A stretch of 29,134 nucleotides of DNA from a virus. This document shows, one piece after another, positions 18,859-26,883 of this stretch (position 1 is the first letter of the stretch; every line of letters begins with the position of its first letter). The notes under the pieces were generated by a model. It was not told where the DNA came from, searched no databases, and saw only the letters and a list, made by a program, of their open reading frames with translations. The translations under genes and the position numbers were made by a program. Where the stretch lies: positions 1 through 29,134 of IMG/VR virus record IMGVR_UViG_3300047157_000048; one strand, given 5' to 3'.

Positions 18859-21335
18859 TATATAGTTACCTCACTACTTAATTGTAACACACCGCAAGAG
18901 TTTGGTAGCGTTTGTTTGATAACTATTGTTGGATCTTTAGAATAACCTAATACTCTAAAGTCTTGCCTACCAGTAACTCTTTTAGGATCTTGTTGTATTA
19001 ACCCTGTTGCTGTTGTTCTGTTAAATAACTCTTTACCATTTACTGACATTGATAACGATCCTTCTGTTTCTACGTTTACTCTGGCTATTCTTCTTCTACC
19101 TCCAGTCAACGAACCTCCTGTGTAAGCATAGTCTACTGGCATAGTTTCTATGTTCAAGAAATATGAATACCCTATATATGCTCTATCAAAAACTTCACTT
19201 GTTTCATACTTTAAATTTAATGCAACTGGATCTAAAGTTCCTGTTGCTGATACAGTTTGAGTACCTCTGTAACTACCATCATCTTTTATAACATGAACAG
19301 TTCTGTTATGCCAATGACTAGGAATACCAGATATGGTTTGATTACTTGCAACAGTAACAGCAACAGCATCATCTAAGTAATTTTCTTTTGTTATATCTGA
19401 CTCATCAAAGTTAGTAAATTTTTCTATTTGTGTTCCTAAACCTTCTCTTTGTGTAACCCAAAACAAATGTTCGTTTACAGATGATATTGATTTCACTCCT
19501 TTTAAATAACCGTTTTGTCCAGGAGTTTGATCTGTATTATCCCATAGTACCCATGAAGCTATGCTTTCACTTATAACAGTATGAAATACTCCAACAGTTC
19601 CGTCTGCGTTAACATAGTAAATAAACTCCTCTGGTCTTGTGTTAGAGCCATTAAAAGAGCTAGAGTCAATAGGGTTGTTAATAAGGTGACTAGAACGTAT
19701 TGAAATGTCTGCTGGTACAAACGCATTTTGACCTGACGTTTCAACAGCTCGTATAGTCCTACCATTTCTTTGGACAAAAAAAGTATTACCATTACACATA
19801 TAAGGAGATACTCTGGTTGATCCATAACTTGTTATCCTTTCTATTTGTATATTAGTTGGTGTTAATGGTGTACCAGCTTCTTGTAACACAACAAACTCAC
19901 CACCGCTTGTAAAGATAGATAAACCTTTGTTAGATACAATATGGTTTATTTCATTAAGTTGGTCAGACGCTAATATAGTTTGTATTGAGTCATTTGATGC
20001 TCCAGTACCTACGTCAAAATTAAAGTAGTCACCAGATTGTGACGCAAATAAGGCATCAGGTTGACTGGTTGTACCACCAAACCATAATCTATTTTGATGA
20101 AACGTAATTGCTCTTGGAAATTTATTCCTAGTTCCAAAGGCTTGTTCCTTCCATGACCTAGAAGGAGGTAAGTCTGCACCAGTTATTTTAATACTAGCAC
20201 CACCAAAGTCTCTTGATCCATTGCCGTTAGGGTTTGTATTAGCAGAAGTTCCTGTATACCCAGCTACTTCATTGTCAGCATTGTATGTGGCCCATCCTGA
20301 TATAGCTCCACTACCAACAGCAAATCCTCCAGCTGCGGTATAAGATCCTGTAAAGAAAAATCCAAATGGACTAACAGTTTGGTTTGTAGTTGTTGTAGAT
20401 TGAATCATAAACGCATCGTCATTAACAATACGACCTATTTGAAATGTACCATTTAATCCAGATCTATTAATAAGACCGGGTTCTCCAGCAAATCCTTCTA
20501 AAGATATTTTATCTCCAGCTGCAAATCCATGATTAACTAATGTTATCTCTACTGTATTTGTACCAGATATAGAACGAAAAGGATTAAGACCTAATTCAAT
20601 TTCAAGTCTATCTTTAACTGTACCAGTTACTACAGTTCCGCTAGTATAAGCAGATATTAATATTTCCTTTCCATGCCATTGTATTGACTCGCCTACCCAT
20701 TCTGATGTAAAAATAGATTCACTGGCAGTTAGTGTAATTGATCCAATATTGGAGCTAGGTAATATTGTTACGTCACTATCTGCCAGCTTTGTGTAAGGTT
20801 GATATGTTTCCTCATTGTTAGAAGAAACTTTGAATGTTAAAGCTTTAGCTGTAAAACTTGTAGCACTTGCTCTTTGTATTATAATAGGAGTAAATGTATT
20901 GTGACATATAATAAAAGTGTCTCCTTGCTGTGCAAAAGTAAACTCTCTTATATTAGAAGATGTTATAGGAAGTGTTGGTGTTGATGATCCTAGTGTATAT
21001 GTAGTAACAGAAGATCCTACTTTTGTTGTAGCTCCAGTAGTATTGTTTATTTCATATACAGTTAGCTTACCTACTTCAAAACAAAACAAGTATTCTTGTG
21101 TTTCAGAAAATATAAAAGACTCTAACCTTACATCATCAACGTCTGAGGCTGATAGAGAGTCAACAAATAGTGTTCCTGGTCTGCGGAAGGCAGAGCCTTG
21201 CGAAGTTAAAACTGCGTTTCTAAGCTTAAGACAGCCACCTTCATACGATGGATCGTCAATTCTTGCTTTCATTCTGGGATCTAATTCGCCAGCAGTAAAA
21301 TTAGTTTGAACAAATTTTATCTTTCCTTTAGCCAT
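18858..21335 (-). CDS. Tail tubular protein B (T7 gp12-like)
   Basis: 825 aa. The N-terminus has the family hallmark QTNFTAGELDPRMKARIDD, then GGCLKLRNAV and SAFRRPGTLFV. The middle contains FPRAITFHQNRLWFGGT and SIQTILASDQLNEINHIV, both typical of gp12-like nozzle proteins. The C-terminus has GGRRRIARVNVETEGSL followed by an ending strand. It forms the tail nozzle and attaches to the gp11 adaptor ring, also giving the fibre-binding surface. The length matches the T7 family (~790 aa). The start overlaps the gp11 stop (TAATG). Confidence 0.92.
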   Translation of the reverse strand: MAKGKIKFVQTNFTAGELDPRMKARIDDPSYEGGCLKLRNAVLTSQGSAFRRPGTLFVDSLSASDVDDVRLESFIFSETQEYLFCFEVGKLTVYEINNTTGATTKVGSSVTTYTLGSSTPTLPITSSNIREFTFAQQGDTFIICHNTFTPIIIQRASATSFTAKALTFKVSSNNEETYQPYTKLADSDVTILPSSNIGSITLTASESIFTSEWVGESIQWHGKEILISAYTSGTVVTGTVKDRLEIELGLNPFRSISGTNTVEITLVNHGFAAGDKISLEGFAGEPGLINRSGLNGTFQIGRIVNDDAFMIQSTTTTNQTVSPFGFFFTGSYTAAGGFAVGSGAISGWATYNADNEVAGYTGTSANTNPNGNGSRDFGGASIKITGADLPPSRSWKEQAFGTRNKFPRAITFHQNRLWFGGTTSQPDALFASQSGDYFNFDVGTGASNDSIQTILASDQLNEINHIVSNKGLSIFTSGGEFVVLQEAGTPLTPTNIQIERITSYGSTRVSPYMCNGNTFFVQRNGRTIRAVETSGQNAFVPADISIRSSHLINNPIDSSSFNGSNTRPEEFIYYVNADGTVGVFHTVISESIASWVLWDNTDQTPGQNGYLKGVKSISSVNEHLFWVTQREGLGTQIEKFTNFDESDITKENYLDDAVAVTVASNQTISGIPSHWHNRTVHVIKDDGSYRGTQTVSATGTLDPVALNLKYETSEVFDRAYIGYSYFLNIETMPVDYAYTGGSLTGGRRRIARVNVETEGSLSMSVNGKELFNRTTATGLIQQDPKRVTGRQDFRVLGYSKDPTIVIKQTLPNSCGVLQLSSEVTI

Positions 21336-21952
21336 TAGAATTTCCTAGATAGTGTGCGTGTGTTACCTCTGAAAGTAGAAAATCTGTTAAGGTTAAGTCT
21401 TTCTGTTGTTGTTTGTTGTGAGTCTATATTTCTAGCAATCATATATTGTTGCTGTGCTTTTTGCTCAAAGAGTAAAGACTTGTTTTCATCTTCTGCTATT
21501 GCTCCAGAAAATACAGAAGCTAAATGAAACTGTAAGCCAAGTATATAATATGGAGGAAATTCTGTTGTGTCTGGTCTATAAGTGTATTCACCTATAACAA
21601 TATCGTTTGTATTTGCATTACAAAATATTTTCTTTGTAAATATATCGTAGTCTATTTGCTGTCCGTTGACAGCTATACCATGTATTATTAATGATTCTGT
21701 TGGTATTTGATATGCTGATGCATATTTGTTTTCATCTACAGGAACGTCTGTTAGTCTTGATAGTTGTGCAATATTACTAGCAAATCTCCAACGAGTTTGA
21801 GTTAAGGAGGACCTAACTATATCTTCGTATAGGTTTGTAGCTACTTGTGATTCTGTTGTTGTTCCTGAAAAAGACGAAATAGGCTCTGCGCCTATCAATA
21901 CTAATGCTCTTGATGCAATGTCTATGTCGCTTGTTGAAGCTGTTGATGCCAT
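21335..21952 (-). CDS. Tail tubular protein A / adaptor (T7 gp11-like)
   Basis: 205 aa. Matches the family pattern: an N-terminal helix DIASRALVLIGAEPISSF, then NLYEDIVRSSLTQTRWRFAS, AYQIPTESLII, a YTYRPDTTEFPPYYILGLQF block and a C-terminal helix rich in Gln (EQKAQQQYMIAR). Gp11 forms the ring between portal and nozzle. It follows the terminator at ~21.97 kb and is coupled to gp12 by a one-base overlap. Confidence 0.92.
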   Translation of the reverse strand: MASTASTSDIDIASRALVLIGAEPISSFSGTTTESQVATNLYEDIVRSSLTQTRWRFASNIAQLSRLTDVPVDENKYASAYQIPTESLIIHGIAVNGQQIDYDIFTKKIFCNANTNDIVIGEYTYRPDTTEFPPYYILGLQFHLASVFSGAIAEDENKSLLFEQKAQQQYMIARNIDSQQTTTERLNLNRFSTFRGNTRTLSRKF

Positions 21953-21959
21953 TTATTTC

Positions 21960-21992
21960 AAATAAAGGGAGGGCGCAATCGCTACCCTCCCT
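21960..21992 (-). terminator. Intrinsic terminator after the capsid genes (T7 T-phi position)
   Basis: On the - strand GGGAGGG (21991-21985) pairs perfectly with CCCTCCC (21973-21967), with an inner CG pair and an ~11-base loop. TTTATTT (21966-21960) follows. It lies between the small capsid-associated gene and the gp11-like gene. In T7 the main late terminator T-phi also lies just after the capsid gene and before gene 11. It is probably leaky, letting capsid mRNA exceed tail mRNA. Confidence 0.8.
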
Positions 21993-22004
21993 AAATCCTT
22001 TAAG

Positions 22005-22250
22005 TTATGCTAACGCAGCAGTCGTTACAGTTGCATTACCAGATGTTGAAGATACAGTAAGTACGTCAACAGCGGCAGTGCCACCTGTTGCTGAAACAGT
22101 TAAAATTATATCAAACTGTTTAAGCTCATTAGTAGCGTTGTTAAAATAACCAGAGCCGGAAATAGTACCTACAGCATCCGTAGATTTGTAGTACCATATT
22201 GCTGGTGAAGAGCCACCGACTTTTTTTAATTCACTAAGTGTTAAAGCCAT
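22005..22250 (-). CDS. Small capsid-associated protein, possible decoration protein
   Basis: 81 aa. MALTLSELKKVG, then AIWYYKSTDAVGTISGSGYF and a run of strands with Ala/Thr/Gly residues. The WYYxSTDAxxTIxxxGYFxNA pattern is one I associate with small proteins encoded after the capsid gene in marine phages; by composition it is a small beta-barrel. It lies 12 bases after the capsid stop, with its own ribosome binding site (AAGGAG), and just before the terminator, which fits a product needed in amounts like the capsid. Decoration or head-fibre function is inference. Confidence 0.75.
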   Translation of the reverse strand: MALTLSELKKVGGSSPAIWYYKSTDAVGTISGSGYFNNATNELKQFDIILTVSATGGTAAVDVLTVSSTSGNATVTTAALA

Positions 22251-22262
22251 GTTCTATTCTCC

Positions 22263-23087
22263 TTAAGCTGTTTCGTCAATGGTTACTTTATATATGCCAG
22301 AAGTGTCGACAGCGACAGCTCCCATAGACATATATGAGGTAACAAGGTTACTAACTTTTTCAGGTATGTAATTAACTTCTGTTCTTACATCTGAGCCTGT
22401 TGCTACACCGATAGCAGATTTGTGGTATGCAAAGCAATCTCTGTTATTACCAGTCTTAGGTAATGCAGAGTGTAGCATCCAGTTAAATCCTAGCCATGAT
22501 TTAGCAGTTACGCCAGATGGGAACGGAAGTTGACCTGGGCCAATGTAGTCCATATTTGCAAACTCATTAATCGCAAGCAAGTCAGACCAACCTTCTGGTG
22601 ATACAACAAAATATCTTTGTCCATCATCAGGAATGTCAGCTTCGTTCATACCAACAAATGTTTGTAGAACTTTTGCTTTTGTTAATCCAGCAGATCCATG
22701 TGCTATGGAATTGCCAGCGCCACCTAAAGCTGTAATGATGATGTCATCAGTCTTACGACCTAGAGCTGCTGCTGCATTTGTTGCAACAACTTGTCTTTCA
22801 TCAATGTTAGTTTTAAGTAGGTCGAGTGTGTCAATGTAATCAGCTGCATAAAAATCTGTTAATGATACATCTACATTAGTATGTGTGATGTCCATGCTAG
22901 ATATTTCAGCGTGACGAGACTTAGTAACAGCAGTTCCTTTGCCTACTTTTTGAAAGCGTGCAGTAGAACCAGTTACATTATTGACTTGTCTTGTAGTATT
23001 CTTAAGTTTAGCACCCTGTCTTTGGTAAGCAAGATGAACTTCACTTTCGAATTGCGTTATAAACGCTTGGTCAATGGTTAATGCCAT
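22263..23087 (-). CDS. Major capsid protein
   Basis: 274 aa. Starts MALTIDQAFITQFESEVHLA; then QRQGAKLKNTTRQVNNVTGS, a SRHAEISSMDITHTNVDVSL strand, a DFYAADYIDTLDLLK helix, a KTDDIIITAL motif, and a C-terminal beta region (WLGFNWMLHSALPKTGN). The pattern fits HK97-fold capsid proteins of podoviruses with short N-terminal arms and no cleaved delta domain; a separate scaffold gene is two genes upstream. It is preceded by the only sizeable gap in the morphogenesis region, which has a possible promoter. Confidence 0.92.
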   Translation of the reverse strand: MALTIDQAFITQFESEVHLAYQRQGAKLKNTTRQVNNVTGSTARFQKVGKGTAVTKSRHAEISSMDITHTNVDVSLTDFYAADYIDTLDLLKTNIDERQVVATNAAAALGRKTDDIIITALGGAGNSIAHGSAGLTKAKVLQTFVGMNEADIPDDGQRYFVVSPEGWSDLLAINEFANMDYIGPGQLPFPSGVTAKSWLGFNWMLHSALPKTGNNRDCFAYHKSAIGVATGSDVRTEVNYIPEKVSNLVTSYMSMGAVAVDTSGIYKVTIDETA

Positions 23088-23190
23088 TAATCTTCTCCTA
23101 GTTTAAAGTTAAATTATACATCCTGTTATCCGTGAGTGCTGGGTACAATTATCCTAATAGGGTTGTCCATATACTTTTGGGCAGTTAAGC
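23088..23190 (-). promoter_or_regulatory. Gap before the capsid gene with a possible promoter
   Basis: This 103-bp gap lies upstream of the capsid gene. On the - strand a perfect TATAAT -10 hexamer (23118-23113) has no good -35 at 17 bp, so a host sigma-70 promoter is only suggested; a start at about 23106 would give a short leader. AGGAGA upstream of the ATG is the ribosome binding site. A promoter here, with the terminator after the capsid genes, would mirror the T7 phi10 and T-phi layout. I see no hairpin or tRNA in the gap. Confidence 0.35.
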
Positions 23191-23694
23191 TCAATGAATA
23201 ACATTATCTTTAGGGTTACAACGCACAAAGTATATATGGTCCGTACTATATGGTGGCTCTGTAAAGTCTAGTATGTCAAAGCCAGCAAATTTAAGAAACT
23301 TTTTAATACCTTGCCTTTTAGAATCTGCAATATTAAATAACAAATCATAGTGTGAGTTAAAGATTTCTACCCACTTTAAAGACTCTCTTAGTATTGTAAA
23401 CTTATCTAGCCTTGATACATCTTTAGCCATTAACATCCATACTCTACCAGATGTTTGAAACATTTTGCCTAGTATAACAGGAGGGTTTTCTTTATGAACA
23501 CCCCACATACATAACGGTACATCGTTTCTAGTAGCCATCCAACAAACATCTTGGTCTGTTTTTATGAGTGCTTGCATACAAGCTTCTTGTGGACTGCACC
23601 CAAACAACTCACATTCAACAATATCTTCTTCACATAAATTATCAGCAAGATCCATAACCATTTCAACATCTGGTTGTTGTATTTTAATTCCCAT
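23191..23694 (-). CDS. T7 gp13-like protein (DUF2833-type, acetyltransferase-like fold)
   Basis: 167 aa. The sequence has ECELFGCSPQEACMQALIKT, CMWGVHKENPPVILGKMFQT, GRVWMLMAKDV and then SHYDLLFNIADSKRQGIKKFLKFAGF. This order (a short strand pair, a W-M-L-M strand, a helix ending NxxDxRxxxxxKxLxxxGF) is that of the gp13/DUF2833 family, which resembles N-acetyltransferases. In T7, gene 13 lies after gene 12 and its product helps virion assembly. Here it lies between scaffold and capsid, overlapping the scaffold end by 11 bases. Catalytic activity cannot be judged. Confidence 0.75.
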   Translation of the reverse strand: MGIKIQQPDVEMVMDLADNLCEEDIVECELFGCSPQEACMQALIKTDQDVCWMATRNDVPLCMWGVHKENPPVILGKMFQTSGRVWMLMAKDVSRLDKFTILRESLKWVEIFNSHYDLLFNIADSKRQGIKKFLKFAGFDILDFTEPPYSTDHIYFVRCNPKDNVIH

Positions 23695-24460
23695 CAGCTA
23701 AACTTTGGAATCCTCTTTCTATCTCATCTATGTAACTTTGATCTCTACGTTGTGGATCATGGTATCTAGGATCTTGCATCTTAGCCCGCAAGTCAGCTAT
23801 CGTTAGTTTACCAGTACCCTTATCTATTTTATCAACACCAGATATAGATGTCTTATTCATATTCATTACTTTCTCTAAGAATCTAACACCTTCTGCACTA
23901 GCACCAATATCTACAGCTATTCTTTGCTCATCTTCTGTAAGATTTTTAGTAGCCCAGCCAGTTACACTATCTATTCTTGCTTGTGCATTTTCACCTAGTT
24001 TGGCTATTTCTGCATTTAGGTCTACTTCTTCAACTCCAGAATCAGCAAACTGTTTAATGCCTTCGTGAAATTGCTCATCACTAAAACCAGATTCAAAACT
24101 TGTTTTCTTCCACCAGTCTAGTAAAGGATTGCTTAGTATTTCTTCTTGAGTAAAGCCTTCAATCTCCGGTACTGTATATGAATCTTCATCTGCTGGTCTG
24201 TCTTTCATTTGCTCTGCTTTAAGCTCACCAACTAATTCTTCTTTCCAGTCATCTTTACTTTTACCAATCTTAGATTCTAATTCTTTATAGGACTTAGCTA
24301 AGTCTTCTATCTTAACTACACCATTATCTATAAATTTTTCTGGTATACCATCAGGTAAAGGCGGAGTCTGAGTTTCGTTTGGTGCAAGTGTGGGAGGATG
24401 ATCCCCAGACTCCTCTGCAACAGGGGTTGCATTTACATCTACGAGTGATTCTTCTGACAT
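23684..24460 (-). CDS. Capsid scaffold (assembly) protein
   Basis: 258 aa, strongly acidic in the N-terminal half with a Pro-rich disordered start (TPPLPDGIPEKFIDNGVVK). The middle has YKELESKIGKSKDDWKEEL and a VPEIEGFTQEEILSNPLLDW stretch. The C-terminal ~60 residues are more basic and helical (KLTIADLRAKMQDPRYHDP). This acidic-then-basic-end layout, with the capsid-binding end at the C-terminus, and a location between portal and capsid genes are those of T7 gp9-like scaffolds. The start overlaps the previous stop by one base (TAATG). Confidence 0.88.
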   Translation of the reverse strand: MSEESLVDVNATPVAEESGDHPPTLAPNETQTPPLPDGIPEKFIDNGVVKIEDLAKSYKELESKIGKSKDDWKEELVGELKAEQMKDRPADEDSYTVPEIEGFTQEEILSNPLLDWWKKTSFESGFSDEQFHEGIKQFADSGVEEVDLNAEIAKLGENAQARIDSVTGWATKNLTEDEQRIAVDIGASAEGVRFLEKVMNMNKTSISGVDKIDKGTGKLTIADLRAKMQDPRYHDPQRRDQSYIDEIERGFQSLADGN

Positions 24461-24732
24461 TATTTCTCTCCTTGTTTAAGAGTTTCATATTGTCTAATTC
24501 TTGTTTCTAATATAGCAACAACAAACCTTGCTCCTTCGTTATGGAACAAGTGATTTGCCTGTATATCAGGACCAGATACTCTTTCTGTTGTAATAGATTT
24601 AAGATACTTTAAAGTTTCTATTCCAGCTTGTGTATTAAATGTGGTAACGATTAAATCGTTAAGATGTTTTTCTTCTTCTGGTGTTCTCTCGTAACCGTCA
24701 GGTCCGAGGATCTTCTTCTTCGTTTGTGGCAT
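24460..24732 (-). CDS. Small structural protein of Bbp19-like type
   Basis: 90 aa. The second half (FNTQAGIETLKYLKSI, then FHNEGARFVVAILETRI) has the pattern of Bbp19-like phage proteins: a short GxxxLxxL helix, a loop, and an xEGxRxxVxxI helix. Its first 35 bases overlap the end of the portal gene in another frame, and its stop overlaps the scaffold start (TAATG). In other podoviruses a gene at this place gives a minor virion or assembly protein. The function is not known. Confidence 0.7.
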   Translation of the reverse strand: MPQTKKKILGPDGYERTPEEEKHLNDLIVTTFNTQAGIETLKYLKSITTERVSGPDIQANHLFHNEGARFVVAILETRIRQYETLKQGEK

Positions 24733-26245
24733 TTGGTATAGCTCCCATTTGTTGCGCTTGTTGCATTATTTGTTGACGATCAGCATCAGTCATAAGTAAA
24801 TCTTCTGGTACAGAAAACTTCTTAGCAAGGAACTTAGCAACTTCATTCCCTTTGACTAACATTGGTAACATTTGTGGACCAAATCTAGCCATAACTAATT
24901 CTAAAAAACGATCTACGGAAGCTATATCTGTTTGCATCTGTGCTTGTGCAAGCGGTGATATACTTACTACTTTAACTTCTCTTCCGTTTACTTGTGGTAC
25001 TTCGATCCTACCTTGTTTCTTAAGGATGTATATAACTCTTCGTAAGATTGGAGTGACCAATTCGGCTTGTAATCTACCAAAGGCAGATCCAATTCTTCGT
25101 GATAGGTCTGCCATTCTTTCTGCAACTTCTGTTGCACTGGCTGGTGTTCTGTTTGGATCACCCAACATATCATTATATAAAGCTCTTTTAATATTACTAC
25201 GCATATCTGAAAGTATAAGCTCAGATACTCTAAAATCACCAGCAGACTGTATAGGTTGAAGCCCAGCCGAACCTGGTGCTTTTGGTATAACCGTACCCGG
25301 TAGTAATTGTATTGTATCTGTATTAACAATACCATCATCTTCCAACTGATATATACCTGAGATAGCCATCTGGGCATTTTCTAAAATCATTTCTACTGTT
25401 AGGTTAGTGGTTTTAATTGCAGCCATTGCGTTCATTAAAGGCCCACGCCCATATGTTTCACCAGCACATTTACCCCATCTAAAACAAATATAAGGATTAG
25501 ATCCTACTCCGTCAAATGTTCTATGTACTATTTTCTTTTTATCTGATTCAGATATAACGCAGAAATGATTACGTTCATCAGGTAATACATCATAATCTCT
25601 GTATACAGTTTCTATATATGCTTTTTTTCTGTCAGGATTCTCTGTCATATCCTTTAACATTTGAGGTGTTAGCTCTGCATCAGGGTATGCAATTAGAATA
25701 TCTTTACAGCGTATTAGTCTTTTCCTATAAACCGTATCAATATCGTCTTTAGGTCCTGTATCCATGCATACATGAGGGAGCGGAACTGCTGTAAACGTAA
25801 CTGGGTTAAGGGCATCGCCTTCTTCAATAAGTAAACAACCTGTTCCCACAGCCAAATCAAGAAAGCTTTCGTGTACTTCTTGATTAAAGTTACTGTTTTG
25901 CAGAACTTCAAATACATACTCTGTAACATCGTCAAGAGCTTTGTTAACATCTAATTTCTCCTCATTATCAACTTCTCCTCCAGCAACTAAGTCAGCCCAT
26001 CTGGCAAAGTTTGGAACAATCCCAGCTTGCAGTCTTGATGCAAACTCTTGCACACCAACCACAGCTGTTTCGTCAAATATTTTATCTGTTCTATTAGCAC
26101 CAGGATTTTCTGAAAAGAAACTTTCTCTTTGTGGTAGTGCATACTCATAACATTCTTCAAATGTAGATACCCATAAAGATTTATTACCTTCAGCAGTTTT
26201 GTAACGCTCAAGTATTCTCTTTACGTCATCGCCTTTATCAGCCAT
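24698..26245 (-). CDS. Portal / head-tail connector protein (T7 gp8-like)
   Basis: 515 aa, the usual gp8-family length (~500-540). It has typical blocks: LWVSTFEECYEYALPQRESF near the N-terminus, FDETAVVGVQEFASRLQAGI, VGTGCLLIEEGD, NPYICFRWGKCAGETYGRGP, then a long helix region (NLTVEMILENAQMAI) and the C-terminal RTPASATEVAERM and FGRLQAELVTPILRRVIYIL. The end is Gln-rich (QQIMQQAQQMG). It forms the dodecameric ring through which DNA enters and leaves. The upstream 67-aa gene ends one base before this start. The 3' end overlaps the next gene by 35 bp. Confidence 0.95.
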   Translation of the reverse strand: MADKGDDVKRILERYKTAEGNKSLWVSTFEECYEYALPQRESFFSENPGANRTDKIFDETAVVGVQEFASRLQAGIVPNFARWADLVAGGEVDNEEKLDVNKALDDVTEYVFEVLQNSNFNQEVHESFLDLAVGTGCLLIEEGDALNPVTFTAVPLPHVCMDTGPKDDIDTVYRKRLIRCKDILIAYPDAELTPQMLKDMTENPDRKKAYIETVYRDYDVLPDERNHFCVISESDKKKIVHRTFDGVGSNPYICFRWGKCAGETYGRGPLMNAMAAIKTTNLTVEMILENAQMAISGIYQLEDDGIVNTDTIQLLPGTVIPKAPGSAGLQPIQSAGDFRVSELILSDMRSNIKRALYNDMLGDPNRTPASATEVAERMADLSRRIGSAFGRLQAELVTPILRRVIYILKKQGRIEVPQVNGREVKVVSISPLAQAQMQTDIASVDRFLELVMARFGPQMLPMLVKGNEVAKFLAKKFSVPEDLLMTDADRQQIMQQAQQMGAIPNATNEEEDPRT

Positions 26246-26246
26246 G

Positions 26247-26450
26247 CTACTTACCTAGAGGATAACCCCTACCTCCACCTGATCCTGTTAATAAAGATCG
26301 CCTACCAAAGCCAGACTGTAGTAGTTTTGCTGCTTCTGTTTGCTCACCTTTAAGTCTAGTGCGTTCATCAAGTTCTGATTTTAATTGTCCAGCTCTTGCT
26401 GCTTTTGCATCTTGACTTTCTTTAGGTGGCTTTGGTACTTTTAAACACAT
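26247..26450 (-). CDS. Small conserved virion-region protein (GRRSLLTGSGGG motif)
   Basis: 67 aa. MCLKVPKPPKESQDAKAAR start, a charged helix (LDERTRLKGEQTEAAKLLQ), and a C-terminal SGFGRRSLLTGSGGGRGYPL. The GRRSLLTGS tail is shared by small proteins encoded just before the portal gene in many marine podoviruses; in position it corresponds to the T7 gene 7.3 region, whose product is a tail-assembly protein. No catalytic feature is visible. Confidence 0.8.
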   Translation of the reverse strand: MCLKVPKPPKESQDAKAARAGQLKSELDERTRLKGEQTEAAKLLQSGFGRRSLLTGSGGGRGYPLGK

Positions 26451-26507
26451 AATTCCATCCTTACGCCATTGGTAAATGTAATTGTTTCAATAACAACGCA
26501 CATTATA

Positions 26508-26624
26508 TTATTTCTTCCAACCTTTTTGCATCAAAGAGTATGCTTTCTTACTAATAGTAGACTTCTTCTTTGACCTAGAGATACCTTTCTTCTGTCGCTT
26601 TCTTATGTTTGCTAATAAACTCAT
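26508..26624 (-). CDS. Very small basic protein (38 aa)
   Basis: MSLLANIRKRQKKGISRSKK is followed by KSTISKKAYSLMQKGWKK and a TAA. It has about 14 Lys/Arg in 38 residues. The start follows the 85-aa gene stop by one base, with AAGGTG upstream as ribosome binding site. I recognise the MSLLANIRxRxKxG start with a KxAYxxMxxGW end from tiny proteins in similar phages. It may bind nucleic acid or help packaging; that is inference. Between its end and the 67-aa gene (26451-26507) I see nothing else. Confidence 0.7.
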   Translation of the reverse strand: MSLLANIRKRQKKGISRSKKKSTISKKAYSLMQKGWKK

Positions 26625-26625
26625 G

Positions 26626-26883
26626 TTACCATTTCACCTTGTTTGCCCAGTATGCTGCTGATAGCACACCTTTTTTAATATTTTTCATATGTCTTGCTTT
26701 AAATGAACGAGATCTTGAAGTATTATCTTTGTCACCACTTACACCTTGTTGTCCAAACCTAATAGTCTTTATAGTGTCACCAGATTTAGCAACAACTACA
26801 TGGGATTTTGTTTTATGACTAGGAGTTTTCTTAGGTTTGTTGTACCCACTTAACCCTAATCTTTCTAACAATGACTTACTCAT
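26626..26883 (-). CDS. Small basic conserved protein (RFGQQGVSGD motif)
   Basis: 85 aa, pI clearly high. Key stretch: TIKTIRFGQQGVSGDKDNTS, then RSRSFKARHMKNIKKGVLSA and AAYWANKVKW at the end. This RFGxQGVxG...SFKARHxxNIxKGxxSAAYWA pattern is a small conserved phage protein family without known function. It sits directly downstream of the large terminase with a one-base overlap (TAATG), suggesting a link to packaging or head completion. The Lys/Arg content suggests DNA or RNA contact; not proven. Confidence 0.8.
   Translation of the reverse strand: MSKSLLERLGLSGYNKPKKTPSHKTKSHVVVAKSGDTIKTIRFGQQGVSGDKDNTSRSRSFKARHMKNIKKGVLSAAYWANKVKW

Noticed and set aside
20917-21309. 130-codon + strand open frame opposite the gp12-like gene
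   Set aside because: The - strand frame matches tail tubular protein B; this is its antisense shadow.
23088-23190. tRNA gene in the gap before the capsid gene
   Set aside because: No cloverleaf with acceptor, anticodon and T arms could be folded by eye.
24852-25377. Long open frames on both strands within the portal gene
   Set aside because: The portal frame matches the gp8 family over the whole length; the others are shadows caused by codon composition.
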